A stretch of DNA of 64,000 bases from Schauerella aestuarii (lineage in GTDB: Bacteria > Pseudomonadota > Gammaproteobacteria > Burkholderiales > Burkholderiaceae_B). A model generated the notes under the pieces. The model saw only the letters and a program-made list of their open reading frames with translations, was not told the origin of the DNA and made no database searches. This document shows, one piece after another, positions 17,641 through 27,907 of the stretch. The stretch lies in the NCBI RefSeq assembly GCF_009866805.1, contig NZ_SIZW01000042.1, positions 893,861 to 957,860 on the forward strand. Reading direction: 5' to 3'. Position numbers and translations under genes: made by a program. Position 1 is the stretch's first letter, and each line of letters starts with the position of its first letter.

Positions 17641-19287
17641 GTGACCCTTGATCCATTCGATGCTCCTCCCGTAACTGCACCCAACCCCGATGGGTCGCCG
17701 ACATCGGGCAACACCGAGCAAGCCGAATTGTTTCGCGGCTTGGCCGACGGATCGCCCTCGCCGCTGTGGTTGCAAACGCCAGCGATGACCTTGCACGTTA
17801 ACGAAGCCTTTTTCCGCTACTTCGGGCGGGATGGCGAGGATGTTCAGAACGCTGGCTGGCAAACACTGCTCCACCCTGAAGACGCACAGGCCTACCAGGA
17901 CGCAGTGCAGGAGGCCTGGCGGCAGGCGCAGTCGTTTTCCGTCGCGGCCCGCATGCGACGTTTCGATGGCGAATGGCGTTGGGTCGAATCGCGTGGGGCT
18001 GCGCGTTTCCGTGCCGATGGTGCCTACCTCGGGCTCAGCGGCAGCGCCACCGATATCACTGAGCACTACGAATTCGAAGCACGACGCGATGCCCTGCTGG
18101 CCGACGAGCGCGCGGCCCGTACGATGGCGGAAACGTCTGCGCGATTCAAGGACGAGTTCCTCGGCACACTGTCGCACGAACTGCGCACGCCGCTGTCGGT
18201 GGTGCTTGGCTGGAGCAAGCTGCTCAAGAGCAAAAGCGATCCCGACAATGCCCTGCTGCAGCGTGGTCTCGAGGCCATCATTCGCAGCGCCGAGGCGCAG
18301 ACGGCGTTGATTTCAGACATGCTCGACGCCAGTGGGCTTCAATTGGGTGAGGTCGAACTGGCTGTGTCCACGCTCGAGATGAACCATATCGTGCAGCAGG
18401 CGCTCGATCGCATCGCAGCGCTGGCATCCGCACGTGGCATCACCTTCGAATGGTCGCCTCCCAATACGCCGATCTGGGTGCGGGGCGATGCCGATCGGCT
18501 GCGCCAGATCTTCGCCAATCTGCTGTCGAACGCGGTCAAATTTTCCGCCACCGGGGGCCAGGTCCGCATCCGTATCGACCGAAGCGACGATGCTGTTTTC
18601 AGCGTTGCTGTGGAAGACGATGGCGAAGGCATCGATCCAACCTTCCTGCCGCACATCTTCGATCGGTTTCGGCAAGGCGATGCGTCACAATCCCGACACA
18701 ACAGTGGCGTGGGCCTCGGCTTGGCCATCGTCGACCGCCTGGTGGCGATGCATGACGGCGACGTCGTCGCGCACAGCGACGGCAAGGGTCGTGGCGCCAC
18801 CTTCATCGTTACCCTGCCGCATTACTATCCCGATCCCGCAGAGGCGGCCGATATCCGGCCGCCACGTGATGCTTCGGCCATCGAGCCCCATCCAGAGAAC
18901 GCCTTGGCCGGCTTGCGGGTGCTCGCGGTAGACGATCAGGAAGACATCCTCGAACACCTGCGCCGCATCCTCGAAGATCAGGGTGCCCGCGTTCACGCCG
19001 TCAGCTCAGCGGCCGCGGCGCTTGCCGCATTGCGATCGGCGGAATACACCTTCGACGCGGTGGTATCGGACATCGGCATGCCCGAGATGGATGGCTATCA
19101 AATGATGCGCACCGTGCGCGCGGAGCTCAAACTCGATTCCGCCACGCTGCATAGTGTGGCCGTGACCGCATTGGCGCGCGAGCAGGATCGTGTGGCGGCG
19201 CTGGCTGCGGGTTATCAGGCGCACGTGACCAAACCGTATGAAGTAGCACGATTGATCACGGCACTGACGACACGCGCGACCCCTTAA
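17641..19287 (+). CDS. Hybrid sensor histidine kinase (PAS-HisKA-HATPase-REC)
   Basis: About 548 residues from GTG 17641. A PAS domain (around LWLQTPAMTLHVNEAFFRYF to LSGSATDITEHY) is followed by HisKA with the phospho-accepting His in LSHELRTPL (residue 179), a HATPase_c domain (N-box NLLSNAVKFS, DDGEGID, GVGLGLAIV) and a C-terminal receiver with the phospho-acceptor Asp in VVSDIGMPEMDG (residue 477). It is soluble, so it senses a cytoplasmic ligand or redox state. The frame stays open upstream to an ATG at 17539, but that start has no ribosome-binding site, while AGGTG precedes GTG 17641. It lies just after the GGDEF/EAL gene and may be cotranscribed with it. Confidence 0.85.
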   Translation: MTLDPFDAPPVTAPNPDGSPTSGNTEQAELFRGLADGSPSPLWLQTPAMTLHVNEAFFRYFGRDGEDVQNAGWQTLLHPEDAQAYQDAVQEAWRQAQSFSVAARMRRFDGEWRWVESRGAARFRADGAYLGLSGSATDITEHYEFEARRDALLADERAARTMAETSARFKDEFLGTLSHELRTPLSVVLGWSKLLKSKSDPDNALLQRGLEAIIRSAEAQTALISDMLDASGLQLGEVELAVSTLEMNHIVQQALDRIAALASARGITFEWSPPNTPIWVRGDADRLRQIFANLLSNAVKFSATGGQVRIRIDRSDDAVFSVAVEDDGEGIDPTFLPHIFDRFRQGDASQSRHNSGVGLGLAIVDRLVAMHDGDVVAHSDGKGRGATFIVTLPHYYPDPAEAADIRPPRDASAIEPHPENALAGLRVLAVDDQEDILEHLRRILEDQGARVHAVSSAAAALAALRSAEYTFDAVVSDIGMPEMDGYQMMRTVRAELKLDSATLHSVAVTALAREQDRVAALAAGYQAHVTKPYEVARLITALTTRATP

Positions 19288-19385
19288 TGGGCGTATGAAC
19301 CGCGCATGGTGTGGCGCGTGGACGTTCGGCATGTGAGTTGCGCGGGGTGAAGGCAGATCAATGCCGATCACACCAAGGAGCGACC

Positions 19386-19589
19386 ATGGTTACCGACAAG
19401 TCCCAGCCTGCCAATCAGCCGCCCGATAAAAAATCTCCTGCCAAGGGGATTCCGGACGTTCGCAATCCGGAAGGCGAACCGGCCGATACAGGCCATGGCA
19501 CCGAGAAGACCGCAGTGCATCCCGAGACCACTGGCAACGAAGATCCGGGTAGTGAGCTCAACTCGCCGCCTGAACGCGATAAGCAGTAA
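19386..19589 (+). CDS. Small hydrophilic, probably disordered protein
   Basis: 67 residues with a strong ribosome-binding site (AAGGAG at 19375-19380). The composition is almost entirely Pro, Lys, Glu, Asp, Gly, Thr and Asn, with no hydrophobic core, so it should be intrinsically disordered. I do not recognise a family. Small proteins of this style are often stress-related in Burkholderiales, but nothing in the sequence proves it. Confidence 0.6.
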   Translation: MVTDKSQPANQPPDKKSPAKGIPDVRNPEGEPADTGHGTEKTAVHPETTGNEDPGSELNSPPERDKQ

Positions 19590-19600
19590 GCCGAAAGCGA

Positions 19601-19714
19601 TTTGCAGCGGCGTGACGATCAGCTGGCATAAATGCCGCAATGACAAAAGGCCAACATTTTGCAGCGGTGTGACGATCAGCTGGCATGAGGGCCGCAATGA
19701 CAAAGGGCCAACAT
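19601..19714. repeat. 57-base tandem duplication
   Basis: Two direct copies with a 57-base period (19601-19657 and 19658-19714), differing at only a few positions. Each starts TTTGCAGCGG and ends GGCCAACAT. The second copy's end forms the left arm of the hairpin at 19703-19731, so the duplication includes half of a terminator. Confidence 0.85.
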
Positions 19715-19731
19715 CAATGATGTTGGCCCTT
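19703..19731 (-). terminator. Terminator-like hairpin downstream of tRNA-Pro
   Basis: A perfect 13-base stem with a three-base loop (arms 19703-19715 and 19719-19731) lies seven bases beyond the tRNA 3' end on the minus strand. It could also stop plus-strand transcripts from the small disordered protein gene. The T-run is short. Confidence 0.75.
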
Positions 19732-19737
19732 CGAATT

Positions 19738-19816
<79 letters not shown>

Positions 19817-19871
19817 AGAACGAAAGTATATCAGAGTTTATTCACTGCTGCGCGCAAGTCGCGCAACTTTT

Positions 19872-20294
19872 TTAAGGTGCCGATGTGGGCGACGCATCGC
19901 GGGCATGCGACGACGCAACGGCGTGCTTCAACACGTTCGCAATGCCCTCGAGCTCGGCGCGCAACGACTGCACTTCCGCAGGCGACAAACGCACCGCTGC
20001 ATCCTGCTCGTAGGCCGCATCACGCACATCGCCCAGGCGATTGCGTGCGCCGCTGATCGTAAAGCCCTGCTCATACAACAGCGAGCGAATCTTGCGAATC
20101 AACAGCACTTCATGATGCTGGTAGTAGCGGCGATTACCACGGCGCTTGACGGGTTTGAGCTGCGTGAACTCTTGCTCCCAGTAACGCAGAACGTGCGGCT
20201 TGACGCCACACAGGTCAGACACTTCACCGATAGTGAAGTAGCGTTTTGCGGGAATGGGAGGCAGCGGCGTGGCGGTAGGTTCGGGTCGAGTCAT
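19872..20294 (-). CDS. MerR-family transcriptional regulator
   Basis: 140 residues. The N-terminal winged-helix motif is [20 protein letters not shown] followed by RYWEQEF and [12 protein letters not shown], which defines the MerR DNA-binding domain. The C-terminal part is short and has no metal-binding cysteines, so it is not a heavy-metal sensor. It is the stand-alone MerR regulator commonly found directly after ihfA in betaproteobacteria. Its target is unknown. Confidence 0.9.
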   Translation of the reverse strand: MTRPEPTATPLPPIPAKRYFTIGEVSDLCGVKPHVLRYWEQEFTQLKPVKRRGNRRYYQHHEVLLIRKIRSLLYEQGFTISGARNRLGDVRDAAYEQDAAVRLSPAEVQSLRAELEGIANVLKHAVASSHARDASPTSAP

Positions 20295-20352
20295 AACGCT
20301 ATTTTAGGTCTCCACGGTGGGGCGCACCGATAACAAATGCCGACAAAGAGTA

Positions 20353-20685
20353 TCACTCCCCCGAAGCGGTGTCGTCGTCGCCGGCTGGTGCCTGCTCGAC
20401 GACGCCTTTGAGCTTCTGGCTGGCGTGAAACGTGACGACGCGTCGTGCTGCGATCGGAATGGTCTCGCCGGTTTTCGGATTTCGTCCCGGACGCGCGGGC
20501 TTGTCGCGCACCTGGAAATTGCCGAAACCCGAGAGCTTCACGGCCTCGCCGCGCGCCAGCGCATCGCGGATCTCTTCGAAAAAGGTATCGACGATATCCT
20601 TCGCTTCCCGCTTGTTGAGCCCTACGCGCTCGAACAGCATTTCCGCCAGTTCGGCCTTGGTCAATGTACGCAATTCGGTCTGCAT
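20353..20685 (-). CDS. ihfA: Integration host factor subunit alpha
   Basis: 110 residues from ATG 20685 (a start two codons earlier at 20691 is equally possible). The HU/IHF fold is clear: [20 protein letters not shown], the [13 protein letters not shown] strand, and the DNA-intercalating arm with [13 protein letters not shown]. It pairs with IhfB to bend DNA and supports recombination and sigma54 promoters, including potentially the glnK promoter in this window. It starts 13 bases after pheT, as in the conserved pheS-pheT-ihfA order. The C-terminus has a short acidic extension. Confidence 0.95.
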   Translation of the reverse strand: MQTELRTLTKAELAEMLFERVGLNKREAKDIVDTFFEEIRDALARGEAVKLSGFGNFQVRDKPARPGRNPKTGETIPIAARRVVTFHASQKLKGVVEQAPAGDDDTASGE

Positions 20686-20698
20686 CACCATTCCCGAT

Positions 20699-23116
20699 TC
20701 AAATACGCTGACGCGCGTCGTGCTGCGCAATGATGGCGTCGCGCAAGTGCGCGAGGCTGGCCTCGACACGCGCATCGTCCAAGGTCACCTCAGTGTCCTG
20801 AAGCCAGAAGCGGAACGCAAGGCTTTTCTCAGCGCGGGCCTGATCGCTGTCGCCCTTGTCGCGCCATACGTCGAACACCTTCACGTCCTGCACGATGGCC
20901 AGTTCCGGTATCCGTGCGATCGTTTGCGCGATCGTGTCCAGCACGGCTTGCGCCGCCACCGACACATCGACCCACAATGCCAGATCGCGCACCACAATAG
21001 GCTGACGCGACAGCTCCGTCACCTTCGGCAACGCGCCCTGCATCACTGCATCGGCATCCAGTTCGAACACGATCGGCGGATGCTGCAACTCGGCTTGCTG
21101 AGTCCAACGCGGATGCCACTCGCCGATCCAACCGATCTCGCGGCCGTCCAACGAGATGCGCGCGCTGCGCCCGGGATGCAACGCTGGATACGGCGCGCTT
21201 TCGAAACGCAACTGCGACGCACGTGCGCCGAATAGCGCCTGCACGTCCATCTTCACGTCAAAGAAATCGACCTGGCGCGAAGCGGCGCCCCACTGCTCTT
21301 CGACCACCGGTCCCCATGCTGCGCCAGCGATGCGCATCGGCTGGTGAATACCGGCAACCGTCAGATCGCCTTCGGTGACGCTCGCGTCGCGGCTGAACAC
21401 CCGGCCAAACTCGAACACACGCACCCGGCTTTGCTTACGGTTGGCGTTATGGCGGATATTGGCCACCAGGCCGCCGAGCAAACTGGAGCGCATGACCGAC
21501 AACTGACTTGCGATCGGGTTCAACAGATTGATCGGGTTGTCGTTACCGGCAAAGTCGTTTTCCCAAGCACGCTCGACGAAGCTGAAATTGACGACTTCCT
21601 GATAGTCCTGCAGCGCGAGCACGCGACGCACGGCATGCGCCGGACGAATCGATTCGGGCTCCGAACGCATCTTGGCGCGCGCCACTGGCGGCACATCGGG
21701 AATCCGCTCAAAGCCATAGACGCGTGCCACTTCTTCGATCAGATCTTCTTCAATCGTGATATCGAAGCGGTACGAAGGCGGCGCGACGACGAAAGCGTCG
21801 CCCTGCTTCTCGAACGGCAGATTCAGACGAGTGAAAATATCGCTCACGGCTGCAGCGTCGACATCGATGCCAAGCACCTGGCGGCAACGCGCCAGGCGCA
21901 TCGTCACAGGCATGCGCTTGGGCAGATTGACGATCTGATCGTCCACCGGGCCCACCTGGCCGCCGCAAATATCCACCAGCAAACGCGTGATGCGTTCGAT
22001 GTGATCGGGAATGCTGTCGTAATCCACGCCACGCTCAAAGCGGTGGCTGGCTTCGGAACTGAACTTGAATCGGCGTGCACGTCCGGCGATGGCCTCGGGC
22101 CACCAGAAGGCGGCTTCGAGATAGATATTTTGCGTGTCGAGCGTCACGGCCGACGCATCGCCGCCCATGATGCCGGCCAGACTTTCCACCGTATCGCCCA
22201 CCGCAACCACACCGATATCGCTGTCGAGCGCGACCGTTTGGCCATTGAGCAACAGCAGCGATTCGCCCGCCTTGCCCCAACGCACGGTGAGTCCACCGGC
22301 GACCCGATCCAGGTCGAACACGTGCGTCGGACGTCCCAGTTCGAGCATGACGTAATTCGAGATATCGACCAGCGCCGAAATGCTGCGCTGACCAGCCCGT
22401 TCGAGGCGTTCCCGCATCCAATCGGGCGTTTGCGCGCGCGCGTTCACGCCGCGGATCACCCGGCCGGCAAAGCGGCCGCACAAATCGGGCGCCTGGACGT
22501 CAACGGCCAAACGATCGTCGATCGACGGCGCCACGGGCGTGTACGTCGGCATCTTGAGCGGCACACCGGTGAGTGCGGACACTTCGCGCGCCACACCCAG
22601 CATCGACAGGCAGTCGGCACGATTGGGCGTGAGCTTGAGCGTGAAAAGTGTGTCGTCCAGATCGAGCGCATCGCGCACCGATGTTCCGGGCGCAAGCGTC
22701 TCGGCCAACGGCAACAAACCGGCGTGGTCTTGCGACAGACCCAGTTCACGCGCCGAGCACAACATGCCGAACGATTCGACGCCGCGCATCTTCGCCTTGC
22801 CGATCTTCATGCCGCCCGGCAATTCAGCACCGATGCGCGCCAACGGCACGGTCAGGCCGGCCGCCGCATTGGGCGCGCCACACACGATCTGCACCAAGGG
22901 ACCGGTGCCGTCATCGACCTGGCACACGCGCAGCTTGTCTGCATCGGGATGCGGTGCGATCTCGACGATACGAGCGACCACCACGCCTTCGAACGGCGGT
23001 GCGGCCGTCGTCGTTTCTTCCACTTCGAGACCCGCCATCGTCAACGTATGCGCGAGTGCATCGGAGGACAGGTCGGGGTCGGCCAACGTACGCAGCCAGG
23101 ATTCAGGAAATTGCAT
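20699..23116 (-). CDS. pheT: Phenylalanine--tRNA ligase beta subunit
   Basis: 805 residues, the normal length. Domains in order: an N-terminal EMAP/OB-type tRNA-binding domain ([20 protein letters not shown]), a B3/B4 editing domain with the SLAGIMGGD motif, B5, a catalytic-like core, and the C-terminal ferredoxin-fold anticodon-binding domain ([13 protein letters not shown]). With PheS it forms the alpha2-beta2 enzyme that charges tRNA-Phe in the cytoplasm. It follows pheS by 10 bases and is surely cotranscribed. Confidence 0.97.
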   Translation of the reverse strand: MQFPESWLRTLADPDLSSDALAHTLTMAGLEVEETTTAAPPFEGVVVARIVEIAPHPDADKLRVCQVDDGTGPLVQIVCGAPNAAAGLTVPLARIGAELPGGMKIGKAKMRGVESFGMLCSARELGLSQDHAGLLPLAETLAPGTSVRDALDLDDTLFTLKLTPNRADCLSMLGVAREVSALTGVPLKMPTYTPVAPSIDDRLAVDVQAPDLCGRFAGRVIRGVNARAQTPDWMRERLERAGQRSISALVDISNYVMLELGRPTHVFDLDRVAGGLTVRWGKAGESLLLLNGQTVALDSDIGVVAVGDTVESLAGIMGGDASAVTLDTQNIYLEAAFWWPEAIAGRARRFKFSSEASHRFERGVDYDSIPDHIERITRLLVDICGGQVGPVDDQIVNLPKRMPVTMRLARCRQVLGIDVDAAAVSDIFTRLNLPFEKQGDAFVVAPPSYRFDITIEEDLIEEVARVYGFERIPDVPPVARAKMRSEPESIRPAHAVRRVLALQDYQEVVNFSFVERAWENDFAGNDNPINLLNPIASQLSVMRSSLLGGLVANIRHNANRKQSRVRVFEFGRVFSRDASVTEGDLTVAGIHQPMRIAGAAWGPVVEEQWGAASRQVDFFDVKMDVQALFGARASQLRFESAPYPALHPGRSARISLDGREIGWIGEWHPRWTQQAELQHPPIVFELDADAVMQGALPKVTELSRQPIVVRDLALWVDVSVAAQAVLDTIAQTIARIPELAIVQDVKVFDVWRDKGDSDQARAEKSLAFRFWLQDTEVTLDDARVEASLAHLRDAIIAQHDARQRI

Positions 23117-23126
23117 GATCTGCCGT

Positions 23127-24149
23127 TTATTCGTTGAACTGTCGGAGGAAGCGCAAATCGCCTTCGTAGAATTGGCGCAAGTCGTTCACGCCATAGCGCA
23201 ACATGGTGAGGCGCTCGAGGCCGGAGCCGAACGCAAAACCGATGTAACGCTCAGGGTCGAGACCGAAATTGCGCACGACTTCCGGGTGCACCTGCCCCGA
23301 TCCCGAAATCTCGAGCCAGCGGCCACGATTGGGGCCCGACGTGAACATCATGTCGATTTCGGCCGAGGGCTCGGTGAACGGGAAGAACGACGGACGGAAG
23401 CGCAACACCAGATCGTCGGTTTCGAAGAAACAACGCAGGAAGTCGGTGTAGACCCCCTTCAGATCCGCGAACGAAATGTTTTCGTCGATCCACAGGCCTT
23501 CGACCTGATGGAACATCGGCGAGTGCGTGGCATCGCTATCCACACGATACGTGCGGCCCGGCGCGATCACCTTGATCGGCGGCTTGTGCATGCGCGCATA
23601 GCGCACCTGCATCGGGCTCGTGTGCGTGCGCAGCAAGAGCGGCAACCCTTTCTCGTCGTTCATGTCGACGTAGAACGTATCCTGCATCGACCGTGCGGGA
23701 TGGTTTTCGGGATTGTTCAGTGCCGTGAAATTGGTCCAGTCGGTTTCGATTTCGGGGCCATCGGCCACATCGAATCCAATCGACCGGAAAATGCTTTCGA
23801 CACGTTCCCAGGTGCGCATCACGGGGTGGATGCCCCCTGCAGTGCGGCCACGACCGGGCAACGTGACGTCGATCGTTTCGGCCGTCAGGCGCGCGTGCAG
23901 CTCGGCTTCGGCGAGTGCCGTGCGGCGTGCATTCAGCAACGCTTCGACCTGCTGCTTGGCCTGGTTGATCCGGCCACCCATCTCACGCTTTTGCTCGGGA
24001 TCGAGTTTGCCCAATCCTTTGAGCAGCACCGTCAGTGCGCCGTCTTTACCCAGAAAGCGGGCCTTGGCGTTTTCGAGCGCCGCGGCGTCGTGCGCTTCAG
24101 CGAATCGTTCCTGCGCCTGGCTTACCAGGTCGTCAACCGACTCAGTCAT
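23127..24149 (-). CDS. pheS: Phenylalanine--tRNA ligase alpha subunit
   Basis: 340 residues. A coiled-coil N-terminal tRNA-binding arm (residues 1-90) is followed by the class II catalytic core with motif 2 ([33 protein letters not shown]) and motif 3 ([20 protein letters not shown]). It activates phenylalanine and transfers it to tRNA-Phe. An intrinsic terminator lies between rplT and this gene, so read-through from the ribosomal protein genes is probably partial. Confidence 0.97.
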   Translation of the reverse strand: MTESVDDLVSQAQERFAEAHDAAALENAKARFLGKDGALTVLLKGLGKLDPEQKREMGGRINQAKQQVEALLNARRTALAEAELHARLTAETIDVTLPGRGRTAGGIHPVMRTWERVESIFRSIGFDVADGPEIETDWTNFTALNNPENHPARSMQDTFYVDMNDEKGLPLLLRTHTSPMQVRYARMHKPPIKVIAPGRTYRVDSDATHSPMFHQVEGLWIDENISFADLKGVYTDFLRCFFETDDLVLRFRPSFFPFTEPSAEIDMMFTSGPNRGRWLEISGSGQVHPEVVRNFGLDPERYIGFAFGSGLERLTMLRYGVNDLRQFYEGDLRFLRQFNE

Positions 24150-24164
24150 CGTTTTATCAGCCTT

Positions 24165-24198
24165 AAAAACGCAAACGGGGCCATGAAAGCCCCGTTTG
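24165..24198 (-). terminator. Intrinsic terminator/attenuator between rplT and pheS
   Basis: A 10-base perfect stem (arms 24172-24181 and 24189-24198) with a seven-base loop is followed on the minus strand by CGTTTTTAA. It sits 15 bases before the pheS start, where E. coli has the pheST attenuator. Confidence 0.85.
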
Positions 24199-24225
24199 TG
24201 GTCATACGCTTGTGGCTAAGCTAAT

Positions 24226-24585
24226 TTAAGCAGCCAAAGCCGAACGCGCTTGCTGCACAATCGCAGCAAAACCCGCCTTGTCGCGCACAGCCAGATCGGC
24301 CAGCACTTTGCGATCCAGTTCGATCGAGGCCTTCTTCAGACCGGCGATGAACACGCTGTACGTCATGTCGTGTTCGCGGACGGCGGCGTTGATACGCGCA
24401 ATCCACAACGAACGGAACGTACGCTTCTTGTTGCGGCGGTCGCGATATGCATATTGACCAGCACGCATGACCGCCTGTTTGGCGATGCGGAAGACGTTAC
24501 CACGGCGGCCACGGTAACCCTTGGCGGCGGCGATGACTTTTTTGTGACGAGCGCGGGCAGTTACACCACGTTTGACGCGAGGCAT
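24226..24585 (-). CDS. rplT: 50S ribosomal protein L20
   Basis: 119 residues, the normal length, starting [18 protein letters not shown], a near-invariant L20 N-terminus. It is a very basic, helical protein needed early in 50S assembly, and in other bacteria it represses its own operon by binding its mRNA leader. GGAG precedes the start. It follows rpmI by 17 bases. Confidence 0.98.
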   Translation of the reverse strand: MPRVKRGVTARARHKKVIAAAKGYRGRRGNVFRIAKQAVMRAGQYAYRDRRNKKRTFRSLWIARINAAVREHDMTYSVFIAGLKKASIELDRKVLADLAVRDKAGFAAIVQQARSALAA

Positions 24586-24602
24586 ATATTTTCTCCGTTA
24601 GA

Positions 24603-24800
24603 TCAAGCGAAAGGCATCATGGCCTTGACCGATGCCACGTCAGCTTTGTGAACAGCCGTGGATCCGCGCAGTTGGCGCTTGGTCTTGGTGGATTTCTTGG
24701 TCAGGATGTGACGCTTGAACGCCTGACCACGCTTGATCGATCCGCTGCCGCGAACCTGAAAGCGCTTGGAAGCGCTTTTCTTGGTTTTCATCTTGGGCAT
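24603..24800 (-). CDS. rpmI: 50S ribosomal protein L35
   Basis: 65 residues starting [16 protein letters not shown], the standard L35 sequence, rich in Lys and Arg. It is normally directly after infC, but here the next gene upstream is comM, and infC lies over 9 kb away. It is therefore the first gene of a separate transcription unit driven by the promoter at 25148-25177. Confidence 0.98.
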   Translation of the reverse strand: MPKMKTKKSASKRFQVRGSGSIKRGQAFKRHILTKKSTKTKRQLRGSTAVHKADVASVKAMMPFA

Positions 24801-25147
24801 GATGATTCCGTATTAAGGATGTTGTTGATTTATGCTCACTCAGGTGCTTGCTGCAGCCGCTGGGCATCGATCGAGGGGATGGCACTCACCTGACGGGAGA
24901 ACGATCCACGCTTGAACGGCGCCGCGCCGATTACGCAAAACTTGGTGACCTGGGAACACTTCTTGGGTACTGCAACTTCGGGCCTGCTTGAAACGCATGG
25001 CGCATGCATCGCGGCACCCGACTCGACCCCTGGCGGCTCAACCCTCGCTCGATCATCAAGCGGTAGTCAAACCCTGGCATCGCATCGGTGCACGCCGCAA
25101 TTCGGCGCCACACTCTTCCCCTGATTCGAAATCCGGGAAAGCCTTTG
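24801..25147 (-). other. Long untranslated leader of the rpmI-rplT operon
   Basis: About 340 bases between the promoter and the rpmI start. A 57-codon frame (24836-25009) has no ribosome-binding site or family features. The length suggests an RNA control element; in other bacteria L20 binds upstream of rpmI. No classic terminator is visible. Confidence 0.4.
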
Positions 25148-25177
25148 ATTATATAGCGAATTTCACGGCGTTGTCGA
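25148..25177 (-). promoter_or_regulatory. Sigma70-type promoter for rpmI-rplT-pheST-ihfA
   Basis: On the minus strand, TCGACA (-35, 25172-25177) and a consensus TATAAT (-10, 25148-25153) are spaced by 18 bases. The promoter overlaps the 3' end of comM and faces rpmI. Confidence 0.75.
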
Positions 25178-26704
25178 ATCGAGATTCGTGCCGGCTTCAC
25201 GGTGGCGGTAGTGTAGTGCCTCGGCCACGTGGGGTGCCTGCAAAGTGGCGCTCTCGGCCAGATCGGCAACGGTGCGCGCCAGGCGCACAACCCGCTGGGC
25301 CGCCCGAGGCGACAAGTCCCAGCGGTGGGTGGCCGCCAACCACATCGCCCGCGCGTCATCGTCCATCGGGCAGTGCCCCGCCAATTCGCCCGCATCCAGC
25401 TGCGCATTGGGTTTGCCCTGCCGGCGCTGCTGGCGCAAGCGGCACGCGGCAACCTGACGCCGCGCCTGCAATGACGACACCTCGCCGCACACCGCCAACG
25501 CCCTCGGATCCGGGGTGGGCACGGCGATGCGCATATCGATGCGATCCAGCAACGGGCCGGACAATTTTGCCGCATACCGCGCCACCTGATCGGCTGTGCA
25601 CACGCAGGCGCGCCGCGGATGGCCCAGGTATCCGCACGGGCAGGGATTCATGGCCGCGACCAATTGAAATGTGGCGGGATAGGTCACATGGTGGACTGCG
25701 CGCGCCAAATGCACCTGGTGCGATTCGATCGGCTCACGCAGCGCCTCCAGCGCATCGCGCCGAAACTCGGGCAATTCGTCGAGAAACAGGACGCCATGAT
25801 GCGCAAGCGTCACCTCGCCCGGCATGGGACGCGCACCGCCACCAACCAGCGCTGCCGCGGTCGCGCCATGATGCGGTGCTCGAAAAGGCCGCGCCATCGG
25901 CATAGGGCGCCCACTAAGCGCCGCGATCGCGGCCGCTTCCAACCACTCCTCCGGCGACAGCGGCGGCAAAATGCCGGGCAGGCGCTGCGCAAGCATGCTC
26001 TTGCCTGACCCGGGGGGTCCCACCATCAGCAAGCTGTGCGCGCCGGCCGCGGCCAACATCAATGCCCGGCATGGCGCGGCCTGCCCTCGCACGTCAGACA
26101 AACAAAGCCGCGACGCAGCATCCTCGGATGGCGGCGCCGACGGCGCGGCCTGGGTCAGCGGTGCCACGCCACTCAAATGCTCGACCACCGCCACCAGCGA
26201 GGCCGCGCCGAATGCGCGAATACCCGGCACATAAGCCGCAGCCGCTGCGCTCCCCCTCGGCAGCAGTACCGCGGCGCCTGTGCGCTCGATCGCCACCGCA
26301 CGCGCGATCGGCAGCGCAGCGCCCATATCGACGAGCATGCCGGTAAGCGAGAGCTCGCCCGCCAGTACCCAATCCGACAGGTTGGCCGCATCCAGGGCCT
26401 GCCCCTGGGCGTCCGCAATCTGGCCGGAAGCCAGCAGGATACCGATCGCGATCGGGAGATCGAAACGCGACGACTCCTTGGGCAAATCGGCGGGCGAAAG
26501 ATTGACGGTAATGCGCCCGGCAGGAAACGTGTAGCCGGAGGTCAGAATGGCCGCCCGTACCCGCTCGCGGCTTTCGCGCACAGCGGTGTCGACCAAACCC
26601 ACGACATAGAAAGCAGGCAAGCCTGCCGACACATGCACTTCGACGTGGACCGCCGGCGCATCCAGGCCGCGCAATCCACGGCTGGCAAGTATGGCGAGGC
26701 TCAT
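25163..26704 (-). CDS. comM: ComM-type AAA+ ATPase (Mg chelatase-like, YifB family)
   Basis: 513 residues. An N-terminal Lon-like fold (VEVHVSAGLPAFYVVGL, NLSPADLPKESSRFDLPIA) is followed by an AAA+ ATPase with Walker A GPPGSGKSM, Walker B GVLFLDELPEF and a cysteine-containing NPCPCGYLGH loop, then the C-terminal Mg-chelatase-like region. ComM is a hexameric helicase that drives branch migration during natural transformation in other bacteria. Its neighbour ubiK and the glnK-amtB pair form a block typical of Burkholderiales. The last codons overlap the rpmI promoter. Confidence 0.93.
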   Translation of the reverse strand: MSLAILASRGLRGLDAPAVHVEVHVSAGLPAFYVVGLVDTAVRESRERVRAAILTSGYTFPAGRITVNLSPADLPKESSRFDLPIAIGILLASGQIADAQGQALDAANLSDWVLAGELSLTGMLVDMGAALPIARAVAIERTGAAVLLPRGSAAAAAYVPGIRAFGAASLVAVVEHLSGVAPLTQAAPSAPPSEDAASRLCLSDVRGQAAPCRALMLAAAGAHSLLMVGPPGSGKSMLAQRLPGILPPLSPEEWLEAAAIAALSGRPMPMARPFRAPHHGATAAALVGGGARPMPGEVTLAHHGVLFLDELPEFRRDALEALREPIESHQVHLARAVHHVTYPATFQLVAAMNPCPCGYLGHPRRACVCTADQVARYAAKLSGPLLDRIDMRIAVPTPDPRALAVCGEVSSLQARRQVAACRLRQQRRQGKPNAQLDAGELAGHCPMDDDARAMWLAATHRWDLSPRAAQRVVRLARTVADLAESATLQAPHVAEALHYRHREAGTNLDSTTP

Positions 26705-26896
26705 TGCTGCGTGCCCTGTTGAACAACAAGGTCACAGTATGGTCAGCTCGCGTCGGGCGATTGGCAAAAGTGCGTCAATCCCGTCACTTGAGCGGGAGCG
26801 ATTAAGCACATCGCCCAATGCACCCAACGCACGAAACGCCCCGCTTGCGTGCGATCACGTGCCGCGACCCGCAAAGGGATCGCGTCCGATCAGCGT

Positions 26897-27157
26897 TCAA
26901 GTCTTGTCGAGTGCGCTCAAGCGGGACTCGAGCTGTGCGACCTGCGCCGTCAACTGGTCGACATGCGCGCGCGTACGGGCCAACAGATCGACCTGCACAT
27001 CGAACTCTTCGCGCGTGACCAGATCCATCTTCGTAAAGGCTTGCGACATCATCGCGCGAGCATTGCGCTCGACGTCGGCGGCCGGGCTACGAGCCAGAAG
27101 ATCCGAAAAATTCTTCTGAAACTCTTCCAACCAGGGGGCTCGGTTCATATTGTTCAT
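26897..27157 (-). CDS. ubiK: UbiK/YqiC-type accessory factor
   Basis: 86 residues from ATG 27157, which has GGAG eight bases upstream; longer in-frame starts add an atypical N-terminus. The sequence NRAPWLEEFQKNFSDLL and the C-terminal coiled coil (LARTRAHVDQLTAQVAQLES) are typical of the BMFP/YqiC family. UbiK supports ubiquinone biosynthesis through the UbiJ-containing complex and is membrane-associated. It lies between comM and the nitrogen-controlled glnK gene, which is transcribed in the opposite direction. Confidence 0.88.
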   Translation of the reverse strand: MNNMNRAPWLEEFQKNFSDLLARSPAADVERNARAMMSQAFTKMDLVTREEFDVQVDLLARTRAHVDQLTAQVAQLESRLSALDKT

Positions 27158-27402
27158 CCTTGATGCTCCATTGACACTCATCAGTGTAGACGCTCGTCCT
27201 TCTCGTGGCACACACGCAATAAACCGTGGGCGCACGCCCCGCTCCTGCGGAATCCGCTCATCAAAGCCAAACCGGTCACCGGCTCACACCGGCGTCGCCC
27301 GGTTTGCGCCTGCGATTCGGTACGAGGAAATAAAGCTCCCAACGCCGACGCCCGATTCTGGGCATTTGGGACGACCGAAATGGTGCATGACGCCCCACAT
27401 TA

Positions 27403-27419
27403 AGCACCACGTCGGTGCA
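27403..27419 (+). promoter_or_regulatory. NtrC-type binding dyad
   Basis: AGCACCACGTCGGTGCA is a near-perfect inverted repeat with GCACC-N5-GGTGC and matches the known NtrC consensus TGCACCA-N3-TGGTGCA at 12 of 14 specified bases. It lies about 70 bases upstream of the -24 element, the usual enhancer position. Confidence 0.8.
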
Positions 27420-27480
27420 ATACAGACCATTTTTCGGCTGCGCCGGCCGTACGCATCCCGTAAACAACCGACATAAATTT

Positions 27481-27496
27481 TGGCATGGATATTGCT
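27481..27496 (+). promoter_or_regulatory. Sigma54 (-24/-12) promoter of glnK-amtB
   Basis: TGGCATG-GATA-TTGCT has the invariant GG and GC elements with the correct spacing for RpoN. It is 43 bases before the glnK start. With the NtrC dyad it predicts induction under nitrogen limitation. Confidence 0.88.
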
Positions 27497-27517
27497 TTTC
27501 TGGGGTCGGCAGCGTGA

Positions 27518-27877
<360 letters not shown>

Positions 27878-27907
27878 GCATAAGAGACGCATTGGAGCCC
27901 TGACAAA

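Noticed and set aside
24836..25009. 57-codon minus-strand frame between comM and rpmI with a basic, L32-like looking segment
   Set aside because: No ribosome-binding site and the resemblance is limited to a few residues; treated as part of the leader.
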